Shown here piece after piece: positions 48,902-61,019 of a stretch of DNA of 64,000 nucleotides. Under the pieces are notes generated by a model. The model was given only the letters and a program-made list of their open reading frames with translations, was not told the origin of the DNA and searched no databases. Source of the DNA: Sycobia sp. Sy_11. Lineage: Eukaryota; Arthropoda; Insecta; Hymenoptera; Epichrysomallidae. A program made the translations under genes and the position numbers. Where the stretch lies: NCBI GenBank assembly GCA_018907035.1, contig JACCIC010000019.1, forward strand, positions 3,551,001 through 3,615,000, in the 5' to 3' direction. Numbering within the stretch: the stretch's first letter is position 1; the number at the start of each line of letters is the position of its first letter.

Positions 48902-49417
48902 GCGGTCCGTTTTCCATTCGATCCACAGATTCCGTTGGCGGCCATGCCATTTGTCTCAATTTCTGGCTGGAGTAGAGGGGGGGGCGGGGAGGTCGCGTTA
49001 AAATTCAGCGAGACCCCGGGGCCGTCCGCCCTGTCCGGCGGGCCGTTAAAGCGCTGATTCACGAGTCCCCGATAACCGAAGGGAAAAAAGGGGGAGAGAC
49101 AGAGAGGATTCTATATACACGCGAACTTCGTATTACCGCGGCCTCCTTCTTTTAGCGCAACTACGAACAATCAGTCGCGCGCGCGCGACCAATCCACTCC
49201 GACGCCTTTCCCTCCAATCATACCCACGTCCCATTGCGCATAGATCGGGGCCAAATGGGAATGAGCCCTTTTTTCGGAGGACGAGGTCTGCGAGGAATTT
49301 CGATGGGGCTTTGAAATCGATAAGCGGCGCGACTGTCCATTACAGTAAATTTGCCGCACGGCTCAGTCGAAGTTACCATTGCGGAAGCATCTGCGTCAGA
49401 GCAAAAACGGCGAAGCA

Positions 49418-49442
49418 GAGAGAGAGAGAGAGAGAGAGAGAA
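49418..49442. repeat. (GA)n microsatellite
   Basis: GA array of about 24 bp. Confidence 0.9.
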
Positions 49443-50041
49443 AGAAATATGCCGCGCATCGCCCATATATATATATAGCCTATGCTACTGTACTCCGGCG
49501 AAACGAACGATTGTTCGACAAGCGAAACAAGCGACTTCTGCGGTTCGATGGGTAAATTCGCAACGAGATGCTGGTGCGCAGTAGCGCCTGACGTTTTCAA
49601 GCCGCAATCGCAACTCGGACGCACCGTCACGCCCATGATTTCGTACCGATAACGAATTCAGATAAAAATCTCCAAAGATTTATGAATAAGATGATACGCG
49701 TGTTTCTTCCTTTATCACGAATTCCTGTTTTAATTATTCAATTTATTCTCTGGGTATATTTTACGTAAAAAGCAGAAGGGACGAAATTTCAATTTAAATT
49801 TAACAAAAAAATGTGCGCTATTCCGCAGGTACATGGATTTTATGCATGGGTGTGCATATATATATATAGATGAAAAAGTTTTCTTTTCACTCTAGGTCGT
49901 AAATTTTGATGTAGTAAAAAGTTTTTCCGAAATAATTTCAATGATTTTTCAATGAAATATATGGCGTTGAAAGAGTGTAAACCCCGCAGGTACATTACAA
50001 TTTTTTTTCTCACCCCGACATGCTTTCTGCTTCTTTGCACC

Positions 50042-50044
<3 letters not shown>

Positions 50045-50094
<50 letters not shown>
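50045..50094. repeat. (AT)n microsatellite
   Basis: Uninterrupted AT array of about 50 bp. Confidence 0.95.
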
Positions 50095-50097
<3 letters not shown>

Positions 50098-50099
50098 CA

Positions 50100-51720
50100 A
50101 CTTGAGCAACTTTTTTTCATCTACACCTGCCGCGTATACAAACTTTGGTCTAAATCTCGCACGCGCACAATGAAAATCTCCTCGAATTTTTTATTTATAC
50201 AATTTATTCTGGAAAAGTTTATCCAAAGTGTTTATCCGAGTTTCAACGGAGTCCGGCGACTCGGTGACGCGGCGTTGTATAGTCCGAGACAGAGGGCCCT
50301 GTCGGAAAAATGAAAAAAAAATAAATAAAATAAACAAAATGAACGCGTCTATTTGGCTCGTGCATAATTTATGGTCTGTTCATCCGACGGAAATGTTGGT
50401 TAATTCTTTGGAATTTTAAACAGTTGAAACTTCAAATCCCATTATAAATAACGGGAGCTTTTCTTTTCTTCTTTTTATACTTTATCTTTCTAATTTTCAT
50501 TAATTTTTGCCTTTTGTTTCTTCGACTTTCTACTAACTACGTTATGCGAGAGTTAAAATCATCTAACTGCATTAAATATTAATTAATGTTGAAAACGCAT
50601 TAATTTTACAAATGGAAGTTAAACTGCAGCAGCGGTATCTTAAGCATTATTGGAAAAATACTAACCTGGCTGCTTTAATATTTGAAAGAACTTTTAATTA
50701 AACGAAGTAACGTGCTTCCCTAAGATATGAAAAAATTCAAAAAGTGCTTAAGTCTCCTCAAATTAACTTGGAGCGTACTTGTGTATGTAAGTAGGTGGAT
50801 ATATAACGCACGTATCAAGAGGCGAAATGATCGTCCTGAGTGCGAATCTTCGTACATCGTACACGCTGTACCGTTATCTCACGAATATCAATCGATCTTC
50901 CATTATCTTCGCCGACGGTCGAAGAAGAATATATTTTTTTTTTTTTAAACATATTTATTTATTTCTCGACATAGAGCCACAAACAATGGATCGTGAAACA
51001 CATACCGCCGCTCTGTACCCCGTATATTTTTAAAACATTTGAGAAGAGGCAATAATCCCTATAAGTATATTTGGCTTGGATACCTTGATAAAAAGAGATT
51101 CCTTCTGCATATCGTATGTGTTTGGTTTGACCGATTGGAATTCTTTTATATTGAATAAGAGATTCTGCTCTATCTGAGATCTATGCACATGATACAGAAA
51201 GAAATTAAAGTACTGAAGTAATTGATGCAAGAGGTAGAAAGATATGTATATATATATACATATATAAACACACCTTATTCGCCATAGAATGATTTAATAC
51301 AAATTATTTATAAAATAATTCTATAAATAATCATTAATTAAATTAGATACAGATCGCGCAAGGACTGCCGTTCCTGCTAAAATAATGCAAGGACACGTGT
51401 GCTTATTGCATCATGCATATACCTTTAGGTAGTCTTTGAACGTACGACTATAACGAATGCGTAAAATACATTGGCAGGTTCGTGAAATAAGATAATGCTA
51501 ATGAAAATCAAAATTATAATAATATAAAAAAAAGTTTTACATTATCTATAATTTCAATCCATCTCTATAAGAAAACTCTATGCTAAAAGAAGGATCTAGG
51601 TATAAAATTCTTTAACGAACAATTAAGAGAGAAAGGCAGAGAAGGAGAGAGGAAGAGAAACGGTAAGAGAGAGAGAGAGGATGTAGAGACAGAGAGAGTT
51701 CAGCTTACAATCCAACTTCG
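50100..51720. other. Non-coding stretch
   Basis: AT-rich unique DNA with a GA-rich patch at 51630-51700. Small + frames at 50727-51033 have no recognisable motif. Confidence 0.55.
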
Positions 51721-52250
51721 TTGCGGATTTTGATTGCCGAATTCGCTCAAAACGTCCCGTCTGACAGTTCGAGCTCTGAGCTCGTGGAAACACGAGCTCG
51801 ACCTGCCGCGCATCCCTCAGAGGCTAGAAAGAGCAATAAAAAGTCCTTAACTCGCGCGTGAGAATCGATAATCGGCGCGGGAGAATTGGGCGGCGGGGGG
51901 GGGAGGGGCTGTAGAGCAGCGCCAGCACGGCCACGGGCGAAAAGTGTGCGCGTTGGCGCTTCGGCTCGATGGGGGAGGGGTGGCAGGGAGAAGAAGTGCC
52001 TCGATAGGAGTCCGAGCCAACTCCCGCCCGCCCCACCTCTTCTCGCAGGAGAAATCGCTCAAATACGCTCGTTTGAGCGTCGCTCCCGGCGGGACGATCG
52101 ACGCGATACGTGCCGAAATGGAAGGGGGACGGGGGTCGGGGTGGCGGAAACGCGTGAGGATAGAGATCGCTCAGCCGGGACAGCCCGGGCTGAATTTGAA
52201 TTCACAATGCTGCGACAGCTTTCTTAAGAGGAGAAAAATAGCATAGTCCA
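51720..52250. other. CpG-rich island
   Basis: GC-rich block with a G11 run near 51895. Open frames on both strands are Arg/Gly/Pro-rich composition artefacts. Confidence 0.3.
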
Positions 52251-52514
52251 AGGATTTGGTGGAGGGGCGCGAGAACACGGGTACGAGGTGTATGTGTGTG
52301 TGTGCGTGTGTGTGCATAGGCTTTTTGCCCGCTTATCCCGGGATCAATGAAGCGCTTGTTTTATAGGCAACGGTAATTTAGTACCTGGGGAAGCTAAGGA
52401 GGGAAAGCTTTTAACAATTAGAGTGGTAGAAGAAGAAAAAAGCACGACGCGCGGGGAATAGGTCTGTTCGAGCAAGGAGAGATAAAGCAAGAAATTACGA
52501 GGGAGACAGAGAGA

Positions 52515-52518
<4 letters not shown>

Positions 52519-52561
<43 letters not shown>
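52519..52561. repeat. (GA)n microsatellite
   Basis: Uninterrupted GA array of about 40 bp. A short GT patch also lies near 52290. Confidence 0.95.
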
Positions 52562-52562
<1 letters not shown>

Positions 52563-52569
52563 AGATAAC

Positions 52570-53409
52570 GTATAAATGCTCGTCTCTTTTAAATTTTTTA
52601 CGGGCTAAAGTTTTTTTATTTAGTGCGAGCGTACACCGTACAAATGACCTCATTTTGTCGAATGTAAAGAAGAAGAGCTTTTAGTCAGAGTACTTTTTAC
52701 AGCTTCATATTTGGACTATAATGCCTGAAATATACGCGGTTTTCAAAAAATAATTTTTAGTCTCTTTCCAAAGCTACGCATAAATATTGGAAATTCTCTA
52801 TTAAACGATCACAGTAGATTGATCAGATTGGTCGAAATATATATGTTATAGAAGTACAGTGAAATGTGCTCAAGTAATTTTTTAAATATCATAAGTTTTC
52901 TTTGATAACAATTATGGTATCATAATATGTTTATTCAGCATCAAAAAGGTTATACTGAAAATTTATCACTAATGTCCTTTTCTTTGAACAATACTTCGAG
53001 GCAATCAAACTACTTCTTATCGGAAAAATTCAGTCAAGCGCTCTTATAATCCTTATGTGCTTAAAAGAAAAAAAAAACATTTTCCACACAAATCCTAAAA
53101 AACGACGATTTCTGAACGAAGCCTCACTTAATAATAGTGAACCACAAAGGGTAAAAGAGATACGAGGAAAGAAGGAAAATAGTACGTATATATAATAATC
53201 CCTCCCTTTACGGAAGTTCACGTAGGAACGCAAAAAAAAAACCGAGCCCGAGGGGAAAGAAAGCCCAAACTATATACTCCGTGACTTCCCCATTGAAGCT
53301 ATTGTCCAAGAAAACGGCTTTGTACGATTCTCGGTATTTATTTCTGGGCTACACTTTACCAGCGCTCGAGAGAATCTTTGCGCGGCGCTTTGATCTCCAT
53401 ACATAGTAC

Positions 53410-53410
<1 letters not shown>
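52570..53410. other. AT-rich non-coding stretch
   Basis: Unique sequence, nothing recognised. Confidence 0.6.

Positions 53411-53413
<3 letters not shown>

Positions 53414-53466
<53 letters not shown>
53414..53466. repeat. (AT)n microsatellite
   Basis: Uninterrupted AT array of about 52 bp. Confidence 0.95.
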
Positions 53467-53468
<2 letters not shown>

Positions 53469-53469
53469 T

Positions 53470-54036
53470 CCACGAGCTCAAGTCCATTACAGTTAAGAGC
53501 AGGCTCCATCCTCCACCGGGTCCAAAACAATCCTTCTATAGTTTAATACGCGCCCGACTCGCGAGCACGATGCTTCTATACGCGTCCGGCTGGGGAGTTT
53601 CGCCTTAAGCCGATTAGATGCCCGGCCGCGTTTACGGAGAACGAGTAGAAATTCGGCAGGACGTTATTGTTATTCTACGTAACGTCGTTTTCACGGACTC
53701 GGCGCGGTATCGCCCGAATTTCTCAATTATCGTCGATTGACAATCGGGCTGTTCGGCATTGCCGGTACAACTGCGCATTGTATTGACTACATTTGACATT
53801 AGTGGTATAGAACGAGATTCGGTCAGACCATGTGCGCCGAGCTCCAATAATTTTATTTCGGATTTATACGGAGCGCCGTTACGAATTGAATGGAGTGCCA
53901 TTGTGCAATAGCCAATGATAAAAATAAATACCACGAAAGGGCCCACTAATCTGTCACTAATTATTTGGATGATAATAGTAGCGGACGATTAAGCTTTAAA
54001 TCATGGTCCGCTTTACAAGCGCACTCGATGCGATCG
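53470..54036. other. Non-coding stretch
   Basis: Unique, moderate GC. The 104-codon minus frame at 53632-53946 shows no recognisable domain and no clear splice borders. Confidence 0.45.
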
Positions 54037-54042
54037 ACTTAC

Positions 54043-54131
54043 CCGTCGCTTCGATATTTCAAAAAGCACGACCTTAGCTCCAACGCTTTGCCACAGTAAT
54101 ACTTTTCCATTCCTATCGAGACTTGGAAGGG
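54043..54131 (-). other. Candidate minus-strand exon with good splice borders, identity unknown
   Basis: On the minus strand the sequence TTATATCCGCAG precedes an 89-bp stretch that ends in GACGG followed by GTAAGT. At least two frames are open across it (one includes LPSLDRNGKVLLW). The peptide matches no family I know, and the stretch begins about 110 bp after an (AT)n array. It may be a non-coding exon or chance. Confidence 0.18.
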
Positions 54132-54238
54132 CTGCGGATATAAAGTAGCTGTACGGCGAGCGAACTTCCACGCGTTCCCCGAGGGGATCTCGATTACGCG
54201 TTAATCGATTACTTCTGCCGTGACGCCGATGATAAAAG

Positions 54239-54239
<1 letters not shown>

Positions 54240-54279
<40 letters not shown>
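54240..54279. repeat. (AT)n microsatellite
   Basis: Uninterrupted AT array of about 40 bp. Confidence 0.95.
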
Positions 54280-54283
<4 letters not shown>

Positions 54284-54284
54284 G

Positions 54285-55040
54285 TTACTCGCCGACCCTG
54301 TCAAGGAAGGAGAGTTTTGTCAAACTGAGCGCGTGACCTTCGACCACGCCCCCACTCCCCAACCCGTGAACTGTCGAAAAAGTCGAATACAACTTCCCCT
54401 CTCTTAATGTCGTTTTTGGCTTATCTCGCGGGCACGTCGCACGTCTCGCTTATCGCCTACATCGGCTTAAATTTCGCGGGAGGCACGAGGAAACGAATGT
54501 TGCGCAACGATAAAAATTAACCGGAGATTTCTCGGACCCGGAGAAAATAGGTAATAAGATTCTCGGCAGTTGGATGGTCAGATCTCAGCTGACGTTGGAA
54601 GAAATTTAACTTAAATTTAATACTTTTAAAATTTAATAATTTCTAAAAAAAAAATAAATTTTAAAATACACTTGAGAAGGTTCACAAAGTGATGTATCAA
54701 CACTATCTATAAACTCTAATAATAGAATCTGTAATCTACAATAATAGTTATTTTCAGCTATAATTTACAAATTATTAGCATTTGCAATTATCAACCTTCT
54801 AAAGAATTTACCTTGCTTATATCTTACAAACTAGCTTGGTAAACTAACTTAAACTAATTTGGTTTAATTGCCTGGAAAACATCTCGATATTGAAACATGG
54901 TTTTGTAAACTTTTCTTTTTTATGTTATTTAACGTCGCTCTATTTATGCTTCCAAATATCGATGCTAATTAGCGACGGAGGTCTACGATGTGTTTGTAAA
55001 CAAAGAACATGTAAATTATTACAGCGGTGCCTGTGTCAAT
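54285..55040. other. Non-coding stretch
   Basis: Moderate GC to 54590, then AT-rich up to the tRNA-like element. No gene recognised. Confidence 0.55.
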
Positions 55041-55042
55041 CG

Positions 55043-55114
55043 GTCGAGACCGGGATTCGAACTCGGATCACCAAATGACTCGTACTTCGCTCTAGCGATC
55101 GAGCTATCGTAGGC
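55043..55114 (-). ncRNA. Degenerate tRNA-like element (tRNA pseudogene or tRNA-derived SINE head)
   Basis: Read on the minus strand, the element has a 5' GCCTACG, an A-box-like TAGCTCGATCGC (55095-55106) with a GCTC/GAGC D-stem, and a near-perfect Pol III B box AGTTCGAATCC (55053-55063) inside a T-arm with the canonical TTCGAAT loop. The spacing from A to B box is tRNA-like. The 3' acceptor strand does not pair with GCCTACG and no normal anticodon arm forms, so it is not a functional tRNA. A tRNA-derived SINE or an old pseudogene is likelier. Confidence 0.6.
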
Positions 55115-55659
55115 CTCTTATAAACATTTCTAATATTTTATAACATCTTTTAATTTTATTAACTTGATTCACTAAATATAGCGTTATTGTCCAATGATTT
55201 ATAAAATAATTTTAATTTTAATATCGCTCACTTTTAAATCACGTATAAATTATAAACGAGAAAACTTTCCTTTAATATTCATTCTTAAATTCAAATAAAT
55301 TATTACGATCTTTAAAATAATAAATAGCAATAAAGAAGCTCGATGTCCAATTTTCAGTCCGGTTCGATAAAGTTTACATTGGATGACTCGCAATCGCCCC
55401 AAGGTTATATCTCCGTCTCTCGAGACACCGCGTAAGACAAATGAACAATTCCACTTCTGTGTTATTTTTTTAACGTCTAGAGTCTTCCTGTCTCTTTCTT
55501 TTTTTGTCATAGTACCATCTCCGTTTCATTCACAAATATTATGAAGTCATTTTTTTCAATTAAAAAAAAAAATACTGAATTTATTTGAAGTTGAATAGTT
55601 TTTGCTGTATCAATATGAAACTTCGAACCCAGCATATTATTTCGTAAACGCACAAGACA

Positions 55660-55690
<31 letters not shown>

Positions 55691-55865
55691 CGAAATTGGT
55701 CGCGGAGACCAAGACATTCATAAAAATACTATTAATTATTTTCACGTTTTAACATTTTTGCTCTTGTCGTACAATATCTAAATAAGCAAGTAGTCGATAA
55801 GAGGGCTTTGCAAAAAATATGCAGCTCTTCCGGTTTCGCAAAACACAGCTCTGAATAAAGAAAGA
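55115..55865. other. AT-rich non-coding stretch
   Basis: Unique AT-rich DNA with an A-homopolymer of about 25 at 55666-55690. It is not adjacent to the tRNA-like element, so it does not look like that element's tail. Confidence 0.55.
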
Positions 55866-55869
55866 ATGG

Positions 55870-56560
55870 AATCGTCTTCCCCCCCCCCTCTCCACCCAAG
55901 CCGCCGCGCTTCCGGGCAAGTGCTATTGACTCTTTTGCGACCCGACCTCTCTGACCCTTCCCGGCCGGCTCATTGCGCCGACCGCATAAAACCACGAACT
56001 GTATCGTCGCGCACCGTATTTCCCAAGGGGGCCGAAAGCTCGGGAAAGGGTATAGGATGGGAGCTTGACGGGCTGTCGGGGAGAAAGCGGGGCCGAGGGA
56101 GGAGGGGCGAGATGACCGTAAGATGCGCAAACAATGAACGAATCGGCGGTTTGAGAGGGTTGACCGAGCATCTTCATCGATACGGACGCGATACGCGAAC
56201 CCGCGTCGAGGCGTCGAGCGAGCCAGCGACGGTCAATTCGATGAACATTAAAAATAGGTAGTGGGCACGAGCGCGCGGGGAGCGGAGGGGGGGGGGAGAA
56301 ATAGAGAGTCCAAGAGAAAATGAATCGTGCTCTCGAGGAGGGTTGAGAAACGCGCGACACCGCGTACGCTCGACCCCCCCCCCCCTCGGCCACTCCCCAC
56401 TTCCGCCCCGAGGGGAATAGAGTCCAACTGCTAAGTTTCGAGCGCGAAGGGCGAGGAAGCGAGAGCGACGACGAATGATTGATGAAAACGGGTAGACAAG
56501 CCATATACTTGAATTCTCTCGTCGTTTAGCCCGTGGCTTATGTTTCCCCGCCGTCGGTGG
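55870..56560. other. CpG-rich island
   Basis: C and G homopolymer runs near 55878, 56289 and 56376 lie in GC-rich DNA. Overlapping frames on both strands resemble no known protein. Confidence 0.3.
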
Positions 56561-56715
56561 CGTCGTCCTCCTCGTCGTCGTCGACTTCTCATGAATCATC
56601 TCACGTTTCTCAAGGCCGTTTCGGGAAATGGCCGTATACGGGCAGAAGGCCGCGGCGCGATTAATGGAAAACGATTTATGTTTATGAGAATCAAGACGTT
56701 TGACCAAAATAATGA

Positions 56716-56745
56716 CAATAATAATAATAATAATAATAATAACAA
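56716..56745. repeat. (AAT)n trinucleotide microsatellite
   Basis: About nine AAT units, encoding a poly-Asn run in one frame. It is the clearest AT-type trinucleotide array in the window. Confidence 0.9.
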
Positions 56746-56759
56746 ACGATTTGTTTGAT

Positions 56760-58875
56760 TAGGGGGGGGAGCGTTTTAAAAGTGCTCTATCTTACGAATA
56801 TACGCGCACAATATGTGTTCGGGTAGATATATTCTTTGAATCCTACCGTACGATAGAAATATGCGTTCTTTTTTCCTCGGTAATTTCATTAAGGCATGAT
56901 TGATTTTACGTAGACGAGAATTAATGAATTCGTCTTGAATATTATTGCTGTTTTCGTATTATGATAGTAGAATATAGTTTATGAATTAGTGAAATAAAAT
57001 TCATTGATAGATGAGAATAACAGACTCTTTCATTAACTCAAGCTAGTATTGAAAAAACGTGCAAGACCTTGATAAAACTTTACAGTTACCATTTCAACAC
57101 TTAGTTTTTCAAAATAAAATACGGAGTTCTTGTAAAAATCAATTTAAAAAATAGATGTCATTACAGAATTATGATTCTTTAACACCGAGCTTCTAAAAAA
57201 TTTTAGTTTTCCCGATGCACAAATGCCTTATACGAGATATAAATTTTCGATAAAAAAAATAATTATAGATTTAATTGAGATGTATGCCGAACCAAAGAAG
57301 CAGAGTGGTTTTTAAAAAAAACGTAATAATAATCATCAAAAGCTAATAATAATTGGTGTTATAATTTATATTATTATTATAATATTATATTATTATATTA
57401 TTATAATAATATCAAGTTTTTAGCGAAGAGATTTATTTCGTATTTCTTTAAATTTATTAAATTTTACAATTCCAACCCACAAATTCTCAATTAAAATGTC
57501 CACCCTTTCGATTGATAATTGCCAGTCTTCACTAAACTTTAATAAAAGAAACTACATAATGAATAAATACATTCGTTTTCTTAAAAATATGAAAAAATAA
57601 TTTTTTAAATTTTGTCAAATTGTCATAATATTGTCATTTTTAATTTTTTAATCTTTATCAATTTTTAATTTTTATCCTATAAAGTAAAATATATTCATGT
57701 AGTAATGAATAATTATTAAAAAATTATTATTGTTATAATTATCATAAAAGTTTTTTTAAAGATTAGATTATGAAGTAACCTCAAATATGCAGAAAATATG
57801 TCATAGATTTTCATTTTTTTTAAACTTCAGAAAAAAATGTCCAGCATATATCATGTAAATAGTAACTGTAACGGTAAAAGTGATTTTTTTTCATTAAAAT
57901 TGATTAAAGCCAATCTTAGGAAAATTAAAATTAGAAAAATACTTTTTCAAATTTTAAAATTTAAATGTAAAATCTATAACTAACTGTTCTTTACATATAT
58001 TATACATTCTCAAAGGAAAAATTAAAAAAATATATTTACTTAATTTATGAATACTTGTTATCGAATATTCCATGCGCAACTGGTAAAAATGATGCAATCC
58101 CTTTAATAACGAATTTATTTCACTGCGTGCTCTTATTTCGTAACGAGGCCATTTTATGGGGCCCTCCGCTTAATACGGCAGCCTTAATACCGAGCGCAGC
58201 TCAATGCATTACAATAGTAAATTTAATCTTCCGAGAGATCCCCTAAGTAGTAAATAACCCCGAGAGCAGAACTCGGATATTGTTCGCGGGTCATACAAGT
58301 TGCACAAAGTGAAATATCAACCCCGAAACTTTCCTCCCACCACGATGGCCGCATAGCGATAGATATAGCGCTCTCTATATAGTTGGATTACTCCGGCGAC
58401 GTATACGAACTACAACTATTTTCCGTTAGCTAGAGAAATTGGGCAGTGGACAAATAGTAGACGATAGTTATTTTCTCGGGAACGAGTTTCATAGTTTGTG
58501 ATTGTGATGTTTTTCTTTATTGCATTGAATTGGTTAAATATCGTAGCGAGATCTGAGGGTATTTCATTGGGTCTCGTGTAATTGAACGTCGAATTCGGTA
58601 AATATATGTTTTAATCGGAACAACTGTAGGTTAAAAAGTCCGAAGCATAAAAGTTGATTTATAAGTTAATTGGCCACTATTATCTTATTATATTCCAGTA
58701 AATCTAGCCCGTACGAAGTTTACATATGTGTGCGAAAAGTGAATTAATCATATTATAAATACTTGGACTAAGATCCATGGTCGCCATTAGACACGTGTGA
58801 CGAGAGAGTTGCAGGTGTCCGAAAATAATTAAACGAGTGCCCAAGAGCCGCATTTCGAGCACCGCTGATTTATTT
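56760..58875. other. AT-rich non-coding stretch
   Basis: One of the most AT-rich intervals, with an ATT/AAT-built near-palindrome at 57360-57412. No gene recognised. Confidence 0.6.
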
Positions 58876-58879
58876 TCCA

Positions 58880-58923
<44 letters not shown>
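58880..58923. repeat. (CT)n microsatellite
   Basis: CT array running into TTCTCTCGCAG (58923-58933), followed directly by ATG on the + strand. Confidence 0.95.
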
Positions 58924-58931
<8 letters not shown>

Positions 58932-59028
58932 AGATGAAATACGAGCCCACGTCCGCTGCGACAGTTGAGTTCTTGAGCCAATTGCTTAGTTTAGTCCTAA
59001 GTCTGATGCTCTGCTTGCCACATTGGTT

Positions 59029-59029
<1 letters not shown>

Positions 59030-59065
<36 letters not shown>

Positions 59066-59066
59066 T
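59030..59066. repeat. (CT)n microsatellite
   Basis: CT array of about 30 bp plus imperfect ends. Confidence 0.95.
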
Positions 59067-59069
59067 CAT

Positions 59070-60410
59070 CCCATTACTGTAGTGCGACTCAATTGAATGT
59101 CGTTGTTGCTATATGTATGTATATATATAATAGTCTGTTCATGTATAACTTAAATCTATCCCGAATAGGTGGACAATTTTCGGCGAGCCGCGAAACGTGA
59201 TTTGAATGACGAATGGACCGAAAATTTATGTGCGTCGCGGGTGAATTACGAATAATCGCGTCGGAATGAAGCTATTCGTTATGCTTTATGTATACGCCAT
59301 TTGTTTTAAGCTGAAGCAATGATTATTCATTAAGTTAACGGATTGCCCAACTATTAAATCGCGAATTGACCTTTTATATTGTAGTTTTAGCATAAGTTCA
59401 TAATTTTTTTTACGCCGAATACTGGATTTGGGATTTTACTGATATAATGGCTTGACTGCCCAAATAGTTGTAAGACTTTAAAATAAATCGTAACGAGAAT
59501 AACCGAATCTTGTTTAGGTGTTTGTTTAGAAAATAATTAATGATTACATTACGCTTTAATTAACAAATGATTATTTTTAACCGTCAATTTTATCGAGTCA
59601 TTTTTGCGATCTTCCAGGATAAGCTAAATAATATTTTTATTTAACAACTTGTTATTTGAAGATATGTCAGCATTTCGTGCATTAATACAAAAATATTTTC
59701 ATTGGTCGTATTGACTTTTCTCTTCTATATATAATTTCCATTCGAACAACCGATAAAATTACAATTGTGTTTCTTATAGATCTACATATTGAATTTTATT
59801 TAATTTATCTATTTACTAGTTCACGTGGCTTTCATCCTGGCCATACTTTTTCAGAATATTATTTCAGTTACAGTCCAAAAAGTATTATATAAGTTTATTA
59901 TAAATATGACTAGTACTAAGAATATATTACAGTAATATGAGAATGAAATGGAAACTAAATATAATATATTGAAATAATTATAAATGGAGTAATTCAAGCG
60001 AATAAATTGTATATTTAATATTATACTTTATTAAAAAATTACAAAAAATTATTGCCATCATTAATAGTCACGTACAGAAAACAATCAATTACAAATGTAT
60101 TTTACAAACATGAGAATATGAATTATATTAGAGATTGAATAAAAAACTATTATCTTTTAACTTACTTATCTTTATGCTTACTACTATCTTTTAACCATCT
60201 CAATTATGCAATTTAAAGCCTAACGAATATCAATACACTTCAAAATAATTAATTATAAAACGATTCACCTCTCATAGTTCATATACTTTGGTTGCTACAT
60301 GTTATACATACTTCAGTCTACCTTTTAACTCTCTAAATCTTCTCGCTCATCCCGTAGCCTCTCGAAGTATAATGAAAATTTCTACCCTTAAAATATTTAC
60401 AGAGACGCGT
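59070..60410. other. AT-rich non-coding stretch
   Basis: Unique AT-rich DNA, nothing recognised. Confidence 0.6.
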
Positions 60411-60860
60411 GTCCTCCCGAGAACCGTGGGCGGGTGGAGGGGGGGGGGGGAAATCGACGGAACCGCCAGTTCGTGCGCGCCCTCGCGAAACTTATCTTCG
60501 CCGGGCGGGGGAGGCGAGGCGAGGGGGTCGGAAGAACGTGTACGAAGAATTTCATGCTCCCGGGGTATAATGCACGTGACGCCCGCTCCGCCCCTCTCTC
60601 CCTCCGGCGCAATATGTTGGAGGAAAAGAGCGGCGAGGTGGGCGCGGCGGGGGACGGGAGGGTAGAACGGAACAGCCAACGTAGGTTTCGACGGGAGCGT
60701 GAGAGGGACCGAGACGAAGAGAAAAAAGGGGAATTTCTTTGACTTTCTGGCACTGATGAAAGGAGAATGCGTGGGCGAAAGATATGAGGGTGGTCGGGGA
60801 AAAAAAAAGAACCGGTGAGGAAGACAGGGGGACGGGGAGGAGTGGAATGAACGACGAGGA
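60410..60860. other. GC-rich, strongly G-biased island
   Basis: The + strand is G-rich, starting with a G12 run near 60439. Frames on both strands are low-complexity Gly/Arg or Pro/Ser. Confidence 0.3.
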
Positions 60861-60943
60861 GGAAATAGTTCGCGGTAGTTCACGGAGGGTAGTGCTGCAC
60901 TTTTTTATTCTGAATTCTGAAAAGAGAGTGTATGTAAGGCAGA

Positions 60944-60969
60944 AAGAGAGAGAGAGAGAGCGAGAGAGA
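60944..60969. repeat. (GA)n microsatellite
   Basis: GA array with one GC break. Confidence 0.9.
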
Positions 60970-61019
60970 ATGCAAGTTTTGCGCAACTACAGCAGAAACA
61001 CTCTGTTCAATGGAGAAAC

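Noticed and set aside
50727..50790. Short + frame ending at GTAAGT
   Set aside because: It is too short and AT-rich, with no acceptor and no recognisable peptide.
55616..55640. TTCGAACCC considered as a second tRNA T-arm
   Set aside because: No flanking stem pairs and no A box at the right distance.
55923..56707. Overlapping 193- and 177-codon minus-strand frames
   Set aside because: Both are Pro/Ser/Arg-rich and shadow each other and + frames in a GC-rich island, which points to composition rather than selection.
60347..60986. Several overlapping 100-180 codon frames on both strands
   Set aside because: The region is strongly G-biased on +, so all frames become Gly/Arg or Pro/Ser-rich. 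No domain was seen.
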